A stretch of DNA of 26,400 nucleotides from Oscillospiraceae bacterium (lineage in GTDB: Bacteria > Bacillota_A > Clostridia > Oscillospirales > Oscillospiraceae): positions 1 to 26,400 of the forward strand of contig SVLG01000025.1 of assembly GCA_015068055.1 (NCBI GenBank). The letters are read 5' to 3'. The notes beneath the pieces were generated by a model, which did no database searches, had not been told where the DNA came from, and worked only from the letters and a program-made list of their open reading frames with translations. Positions 21,827 to 26,400 of the stretch are shown here, in pieces (the stretch's first letter is position 1; the number at the start of each line of letters is the position of its first letter). Both the position numbers and the translations under genes were made by a program.

Positions 21827-23640
21827 ACGACGAGCATACTTCTCTCCCCTTCTTCGGCATCCCCCGGCTCCTGCCGTGGCTGCGCCCCCATGCCGGAATC
21901 TTCCTTACCATGATCCTCACGGGCCTTCTGGGCGGCGTCATGGACATCGTCATCCCCCTTTTCCAGAAGCACGCCATCAACGTCTACATTGCCGACGGCC
22001 ACACGCGGGGCCTTGGCGGCTTCATCGCCCTCTATCTGCTGGCGCTCCTCTTTCAGATCGGTCAGAACACCCTCTCGGCCTACAAAGCCTGCGAGATCGA
22101 GATGTATGTGGGCCGCGATCTGAAACGCGCCGCCTTCAACCATCTGCAGACCCTGTCCTTCAGTTACTTTAACCACAACAGCGTGGGCTACATCCACGCC
22201 CGGGTCATGAGCGACACCGACCGCATCGCCGCGCTGGTGAGCTGGAGCCTCATTGAGCTTATCTGGAGCGGCATCTATGTCGTGGGTGCCATTGCCGCCA
22301 TGCTGCTCATTCACTGGAGGCTGGCTCTCTGGGTACTGGCGGCATTGCCGGTGATGGTTCTGATCTCCGCCTATTTCCAGAAGCGGCTGATCTTCACCCA
22401 GCGCAAGGTGCGCGAACAGAATTCCCGCATCACCTCCGCCTTCAACGAGGGCATCACCGGCGCGCCCACGGCAAAGTCGCTGGTGATCGAAGGTAAGATG
22501 GCCGCAGAGTTTGACGGCCTTACCGGCCATATGCGAGCCCTTTCCGTCAAAGCCATGCACTTCCGCTCGCTCTTTCTCTCCCTGACGGTGCTCATCGCCT
22601 CGCTGGCGCTGGCGCTCCTCCTCTGGCGGGGCGGTCAGCTGACCCGGGACGGACTTTTGCTGCTGGGCACCCTCTCCGTGTTCATGACCTATGCTCAGGG
22701 CATGACCGAGCCCATTCAGGGTATCATTCAGGCTGTCTCCAACCTCATCACCGTGCAGGTAAATGTGGAGCGCTTCACACGGCTTCTGGAAACCGAAAGC
22801 GACGTAAAGGATACGAGCGAAGTCGTGGAACGCTACGGCGACACCTTCCGGCCCAAACGGGAAAACTGGGAAGCGCTCCACGGGGACGTGGAGTTTGACG
22901 ATGTCACCTTCCGCTACCCCGACGGGGACGAAAATGTGCTGGAGCATTTCTCCCTGAAAATCCCCAAAGGTACCAATGTGGCCATCGTGGGCGAAACCGG
23001 TGCGGGTAAAAGTACGCTGGTGAATCTGGTCTGCCGCTTCTTCGAGCCTACGGCGGGCCGGGTGCTCATCGACGGCCGGGACGCCAGAGAGCGCAGCCAG
23101 CTCTGGCTCCACTCCCACATCGGCTATGTGCTGCAGACCCCGCATCTTTTCTCCGGCACCGTACTGGAAAATCTCCGCTACGGCAAACCGGATGCCACCA
23201 TGGACGAGGTGGAACGGGCCGTAAAGGCCGTCCATGCCGAGGGCATCATCGCCCGGCTCCCCGAGGGCTACGAAAGTCAGGTGGGAGAAGGCGGCAACAG
23301 TCTCTCCACCGGGGAAAAGCAGCTTTTGTCCTTTGCCCGGGCCATTCTGGCCGACCCCGCCATCTTCGTGCTGGACGAGGCCACCTCCTCCGTAGATACG
23401 GAAACCGAGCGGCTCATTCAGGACGCCATCGAAAAACTCATGGCGGGCCGCACTTCCTTTGTCATCGCCCATCGGCTTTCCACCATTCGCCGCAGCGACG
23501 TAATATTGGTGGTCAGCGACGGCAAAATCATTGAGCAGGGCAGCCACCGTGAGCTCATGGAGCGGCGGGGCGCCTACTGGAAACTTTACACCCGCCAGTA
23601 CCGGGAGGAACAGCTCCGCTCGCTGCTGGAAAGCTTTTGA
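21823..23640 (+). CDS. ABC exporter half-transporter, catalytic subunit
   Basis: A 605-residue partner of the preceding protein, with six helices and an ATPase domain. Walker A is GETGAGKST (about residue 392), the Q-loop is LQTPHLF, Walker B is IFVLDEATSSVD with the catalytic Glu retained, and the H-loop is VIAHRLSTI. Its signature motif is LSTGEKQ rather than LSGGQ, a known substitution in the subunit whose signature faces the partner's degenerate Walker site. The two proteins therefore form a heterodimer with one active and one inactive ATP site, as in BmrCD and TM287/288. ATG 21823 overlaps the upstream stop. Confidence 0.95.
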   Translation: MNDEHTSLPFFGIPRLLPWLRPHAGIFLTMILTGLLGGVMDIVIPLFQKHAINVYIADGHTRGLGGFIALYLLALLFQIGQNTLSAYKACEIEMYVGRDLKRAAFNHLQTLSFSYFNHNSVGYIHARVMSDTDRIAALVSWSLIELIWSGIYVVGAIAAMLLIHWRLALWVLAALPVMVLISAYFQKRLIFTQRKVREQNSRITSAFNEGITGAPTAKSLVIEGKMAAEFDGLTGHMRALSVKAMHFRSLFLSLTVLIASLALALLLWRGGQLTRDGLLLLGTLSVFMTYAQGMTEPIQGIIQAVSNLITVQVNVERFTRLLETESDVKDTSEVVERYGDTFRPKRENWEALHGDVEFDDVTFRYPDGDENVLEHFSLKIPKGTNVAIVGETGAGKSTLVNLVCRFFEPTAGRVLIDGRDARERSQLWLHSHIGYVLQTPHLFSGTVLENLRYGKPDATMDEVERAVKAVHAEGIIARLPEGYESQVGEGGNSLSTGEKQLLSFARAILADPAIFVLDEATSSVDTETERLIQDAIEKLMAGRTSFVIAHRLSTIRRSDVILVVSDGKIIEQGSHRELMERRGAYWKLYTRQYREEQLRSLLESF

Positions 23641-23658
23641 AAACGAGAGGTTTGAGCT

Positions 23659-24738
23659 ATGGAAAACGAAGAACTGCGCATATCCCCGCTGAAGCTGGGT
23701 CTTGCCTACGCGGGCTGTTTTCTGGGGGTAGGCTACATCTCCGGGCAGGAGCTGTGGACCTTTTTCGGCGGCTACGGCATCTGGGGCTTTGTGGGTGCGG
23801 CGGCGGTGCTGCTGACCCAGTATATCTCCGGTTTGATGCTCATCCGTCTTGCCAATATCACCGGGGCGGACACCATTGACAAGCTGGTGGTGCGCAAGGA
23901 TATCCGCTCCCTGCGCATGGCGGTGAACTTCATCCAGACGCTGATGATGTTCTTTGCCATGACCGTCATGGTGGCGGGCTCCGGTGCGCTGATGAACCAG
24001 CTTTTCTCGCTGCCCCCCTGGCTGGGCAGCACGGTCTTTGCCCTTTTCATCGGCTATGTGTCTTACAAGGGGCTCGGTACGCTGATGCGCGTTTTCTCCA
24101 CGGTGGTGCCGGTGCTGACCGGCGTCAGCGTGCTGGTCTGCCTGCTGACTCTCTGGAACACGGACTGGGCCTCTGCCAACTTCATCGTCTATGATCCCCG
24201 ACCGGACTTTGTCATGAGCCGCTGGTACTTTGCCGCCATCCTCTTTTTCTCCTACAACCTTTTTGCCGCCATCGGCGTTCTTACCCCCATCGGCAACCGG
24301 CTCCGGAACAAAGCGGTCAGCCGCCGGGGCATCGCCCTGGGCTGTGGGATTCTGGCACTGATGACCTTCGGCGTCCTCTCCGCTATCACCCTGCGCCCCG
24401 ACAGCATTGCCATGGAGCTGCCCATGCTGGAAGTGGCCCGGGAGATCAGCGGCGTGCTGGCCAGCATCTTTGCGGTGCTGCTGCTGGGCGGCATGTTCGG
24501 CACCGCCTCCAACTGCGGTCTTTATACCCTCGACTTTCTCTGCAAAAAGACAGACTTCGCCAAAAGACGGCGCTTCCTCACCGTACTTATCATGATGCTC
24601 CTCGCCTTCGGCATCTCCCTCTTTGGCTTCTCCGGCCTTATCAGCACCATGTACCCCATCTTTGGCTACTTTGGTGTCTTCCTCTTTGCGGGACTGATAG
24701 AGCATTACATATACTGCATGCGAAAAAGCGCTGTCTGA
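23659..24738 (+). CDS. YkvI-like membrane transporter
   Basis: A 359-residue integral membrane protein with about ten helices. The start GLAYAGCFLGVGYISGQELW has an amino-acid-permease-like first helix with a broken GxGYISGQE segment, which matches the YkvI (COG3949) family of uncharacterised APC-fold transporters. Other conserved stretches are SYNLFAAIGVLTPIG and FGTASNCGLYTLDF. The substrate is unknown; an amino acid or nitrogen compound is a family-based guess. GAGAGG precedes ATG 23659. It begins 18 bases after the ABC stop and shares the operon terminator, so it probably belongs to the same unit. Confidence 0.82.
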   Translation: MENEELRISPLKLGLAYAGCFLGVGYISGQELWTFFGGYGIWGFVGAAAVLLTQYISGLMLIRLANITGADTIDKLVVRKDIRSLRMAVNFIQTLMMFFAMTVMVAGSGALMNQLFSLPPWLGSTVFALFIGYVSYKGLGTLMRVFSTVVPVLTGVSVLVCLLTLWNTDWASANFIVYDPRPDFVMSRWYFAAILFFSYNLFAAIGVLTPIGNRLRNKAVSRRGIALGCGILALMTFGVLSAITLRPDSIAMELPMLEVAREISGVLASIFAVLLLGGMFGTASNCGLYTLDFLCKKTDFAKRRRFLTVLIMMLLAFGISLFGFSGLISTMYPIFGYFGVFLFAGLIEHYIYCMRKSAV

Positions 24739-24757
24739 GGACAGCGCTTTTTCGCAT
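24718..24757. terminator. Intrinsic terminator spanning the YkvI-like stop codon
   Basis: A perfect 18-bp inverted repeat (24718-24735 with 24740-24757) starts ATGCGAAAAAGCGCTGTC and closes a TGAG loop. The stop codon lies in the loop. The T-run in the right arm suits plus-strand termination of the ABC-YkvI operon. Confidence 0.85.
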
Positions 24758-24802
24758 GTGCCGCCCCATATTTGGTAATCCATACAAATTATATTCCATA
24801 TC

Positions 24803-24831
24803 TTGCGTTTTCCCCCTATATGTGGTATTCT
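24803..24831 (+). promoter_or_regulatory. nrdG promoter with NrdR-box-like element
   Basis: TTGCGT (24803-24808) and TATTCT (24826-24831) are separated by 17 bases, with a TGG extension before the -10. Between them CTATATGTGG (24816-24825) matches 8 of 10 core positions of CTATATATTG, the NrdR-box-like core seen at nrdD. A weaker AT-rich copy lies near 24785. Confidence 0.65.
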
Positions 24832-24859
24832 TTCGGGGCACGAAAGGAGGGCGCGCGCC

Positions 24860-25555
24860 ATGCACATTCACGGTCTGCAAAAGCTGACGCTGCTGGACTA
24901 TCCGGGCCACACGGCCTGCACGGTGTTCACCGGCGGCTGCAATTACCGCTGCCCCTTCTGTCACAACGCCTCTTTGGTACTCCGTCCTACCGAACAGCCG
25001 ATGATCGCCGTTGAGGAGGTGCTGAGCTTTCTTAAAAAGCGTCAGGGCCTGCTGGACGGGGTCTGCATTACCGGTGGTGAACCCACGCTGGAAAAGGGTC
25101 TCGCAGACTTCTGCGCTGCGGTGAAGGAGCTGGGCTTCGCCGTGAAGCTGGACAGCAACGGCAGCCGTCCCGAGGTGCTGCGTTCTCTCATTGAAAATAG
25201 CCTCGTGGACTATGTGGCCATGGACATCAAGAGCAGCCGGGAAAACTACGGCAGGCTCGTCGGCATCCCCGGCTACGACACCTCCGCCGTGGAGGAGAGC
25301 GCCGCTCTTTTGATGGAAGGACGGGTGGACTTTGAGTTCCGCACCACGGTGGTGAAGGAATTCCACAGCGTCGAGGACTTCGAGCGCATCGGGCAGTGGC
25401 TCCGGGGCGAGGAAAAATACTTCCTCCAGTGCTTCAAGGACAGCGGCGATATTCTCAGCAGCGGCTGCAGCGCCTTTACGAAAAGCGAGATGGAGGGTCT
25501 TCGCGAGGCGGTGCTTCCGTATATCCCAAACACTCATCTCCGCGGTGTGGACTGA
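24860..25555 (+). CDS. nrdG: Anaerobic ribonucleoside-triphosphate reductase activating protein
   Basis: A 231-residue radical-SAM enzyme. The cluster-binding motif is CNYRCPFC, a CxxxCxxC, preceded by LDYPGHTACTVFTGG, and followed by the SAM-contact segment CITGGEPTLE. This matches the NrdG2/TIGR02495 group, which generates the glycyl radical in class III reductase. The later part has LDSNGSRPE and YVAMDIKSS, also typical. The start ATG 24860 has AAAGGAGG 9 bases upstream, and the stop is TGA 25553-25555. Here nrdG lies upstream of nrdD with its own promoter, whereas many genomes have the order nrdD-nrdG. A terminator follows at 25583-25610. Confidence 0.93.
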   Translation: MHIHGLQKLTLLDYPGHTACTVFTGGCNYRCPFCHNASLVLRPTEQPMIAVEEVLSFLKKRQGLLDGVCITGGEPTLEKGLADFCAAVKELGFAVKLDSNGSRPEVLRSLIENSLVDYVAMDIKSSRENYGRLVGIPGYDTSAVEESAALLMEGRVDFEFRTTVVKEFHSVEDFERIGQWLRGEEKYFLQCFKDSGDILSSGCSAFTKSEMEGLREAVLPYIPNTHLRGVD

Positions 25556-25582
25556 GGCTTGTCAAGACAGAAAAATACACAA

Positions 25583-25616
25583 AAAGAGGCACAAAATATT
25601 GTGCCTCTTTCTTCTT
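25583..25616 (+). terminator. Intrinsic terminator after nrdG
   Basis: A 12-bp stem AAAGAGGCACAA (25583-25594) / TTGTGCCTCTTT (25599-25610) with loop AATA is followed by CTTCTT. It separates nrdG from nrdD, so the two are transcribed separately. Confidence 0.85.
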
Positions 25617-25634
25617 GCAAATACCATATTTTGA

Positions 25635-25663
25635 TTGACTCCCTCCTGTCATCATGATATGAT
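25635..25663 (+). promoter_or_regulatory. nrdD promoter
   Basis: TTGACT (25635-25640) and TATGAT (25658-25663) are separated by 17 bases. The predicted transcription start, near 25670, immediately precedes the NrdR-like box. Confidence 0.75.
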
Positions 25664-25673
25664 ATCGAAGCCG

Positions 25674-25689
25674 ACACTATATATTGTTA
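25674..25689. promoter_or_regulatory. nrdR box: NrdR-box-like site in the nrdD leader
   Basis: ACACTATATATTGTTA closely matches the NrdR consensus ACACwATATwTwGTGT and is nearly palindromic. It lies just downstream of the nrdD -10, where a repressor could block initiation. The usual second box about 31 bases away is not obvious. Confidence 0.7.
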
Positions 25690-25724
25690 AGTAAAAAAAT
25701 ATAGATACAGACAGGAGACTGCCC

Positions 25725-26400
25725 ATGTACCGCGTAGTAAAAAGAGACGGACGCATCGTGGATTTCGAGATCGTCAAGATTGCCGATGCCATGAAGAAGG
25801 CCTTCGAGGCCACCGACACCAACTATACCGAGACGGTCATCGACTTTCTGGCCGTCATGGTCACCGCAGACTTTCAGAGCAAGATCGCCGATGATCTGGT
25901 GAACATCGAAGACATTCAGGACAGCGTGGAGAGCGTTCTCAGCCGCGGCGGCTATGAGAATGTGGCCAAGGCTTACATCCTCTACCGTAAGCAGCGGGAG
26001 AAGCTCCGCAATGTCAGCGCCACGGCTCTGGACTACAAGAAGACCGTGGATAACTACCTGAAGATCAACGACTGGCGCGTGAAGGAAAACTCCACCGTCA
26101 CTTATTCCGTGGGTGGTCTGATCCTCTCCAACTCCGGCGCCATCACCGCCAACTACTGGCTCAGCGAGGTCTATGACCAGGAGATCGCCGAGGCGCACCG
26201 CAACGCCGACATCCACCTGCACGATCTGAGCATGCTCACCGGCTACTGCGCCGGCTGGAGTCTCAAGCAGCTCATCCAGCAGGGTCTCGGCATCCCCGGC
26301 AAGATCAACTCCGCCCCCGCCAGCCATCTCTCCACCCTCTGCAACCAGATGGTGAACTTCCTCGGCATCATGCAGAACGAATGGGCCGGCGCTCAGGCCA
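25725..26400 (+). CDS. nrdD: Anaerobic (class III) ribonucleoside-triphosphate reductase, N-terminal part
   Basis: The first 225 codons of an oxygen-sensitive reductase that makes dNTPs from NTPs; the gene continues past the window. The N-terminal ATP cone is seen in YRVVKRDGRIVDFEIVKIAD and continues to about residue 90. The catalytic barrel begins with the conserved ITANYWLSEVYDQEIAEAH and ADIHLHDLSMLTGYCAGWSL, the latter an NrdD signature. The glycyl radical and zinc-binding C-terminal parts lie outside. ATG 25725 has AGGAGA 7 bases upstream. The ATP cone implies allosteric control by dATP/ATP. Confidence 0.95.
   Translation, partial: MYRVVKRDGRIVDFEIVKIADAMKKAFEATDTNYTETVIDFLAVMVTADFQSKIADDLVNIEDIQDSVESVLSRGGYENVAKAYILYRKQREKLRNVSATALDYKKTVDNYLKINDWRVKENSTVTYSVGGLILSNSGAITANYWLSEVYDQEIAEAHRNADIHLHDLSMLTGYCAGWSLKQLIQQGLGIPGKINSAPASHLSTLCNQMVNFLGIMQNEWAGAQA

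Noticed and set aside
21784..24867. A 1027-codon open frame on the minus strand across both ABC genes
   Set aside because: It is antisense to two proteins with intact ABC motifs, has a His/Gln/Gly-rich shadow composition, and no ribosome binding site. High G+C keeps such frames open by chance.

Overview
The window is about 26.4 kb of chromosome, densely coding on both strands, with high G+C for a Firmicute. It most likely comes from an anaerobic, endospore-forming member of the Clostridia (Oscillospiraceae-like). The reasons are purine-rich AGGAGG-type ribosome binding sites with TTG starts, a small CotF-type spore coat protein, a class III (oxygen-sensitive) ribonucleotide reductase with its radical-SAM activase, YkvI- and YczE-type membrane proteins, and a Firmicute-style Pdp. 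The species assignment is inference. I see no phage, insertion sequence, CRISPR array or integrated element; the window reads as core and lightly accessory chromosome.

Layout. 1-780: the 3' end of a cyclophilin gene, tmRNA (ssrA) and a long hairpin. 781-3879: a SAM methyltransferase, a Na/Pi cotransporter with its own promoter, and a small membrane protein, closed by a bidirectional terminator shared with a convergent PHP-domain phosphoesterase (3869-4717, minus). 4781-12417: one apparent seven-gene operon: YD-repeat lipoprotein, HflK-like, HflC-like, glycosyltransferase, Suv3-like RNA helicase, NUDIX hydrolase and TruA. It has a clear sigma-A promoter at the front and a strong terminator at the end. 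12385-15396 (minus): a YczE-like protein, pyrimidine-nucleoside phosphorylase and an AEC transporter, in that transcription order. 15404-17292: a DEDDh exonuclease, then a third SPFH protein with a perfect palindrome over its promoter and a co-transcribed ribbon-helix-helix protein. 17295-19967 (minus): two CobW-family GTPases (one with a long His/Cys-rich insert, one fused to a YcgQ/DUF1980-like domain), followed by two small spore-coat-type genes with a candidate sigma-E promoter. 19993-24757: a heterodimeric ABC exporter plus a YkvI-like transporter. 24803-26400: nrdG and the start of nrdD, each with a promoter carrying an NrdR-box-like element.

How the genes work together. The nrdG/nrdD pair makes deoxynucleotides without oxygen. 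Pdp and the neighbouring transporters probably serve nucleoside salvage. The two CobW proteins look like a metal (probably zinc) delivery pair. The two ABC half-transporters are complementary, with the degenerate ATP site split between them as in BmrCD/TM287-288. The least ordinary elements are the Suv3-like helicase inside the HflKC operon, the CobW-DUF1980 fusion, and the operator-like palindrome upstream of the stand-alone SPFH gene. I do not see a clear-cut new defence or mobile system here.
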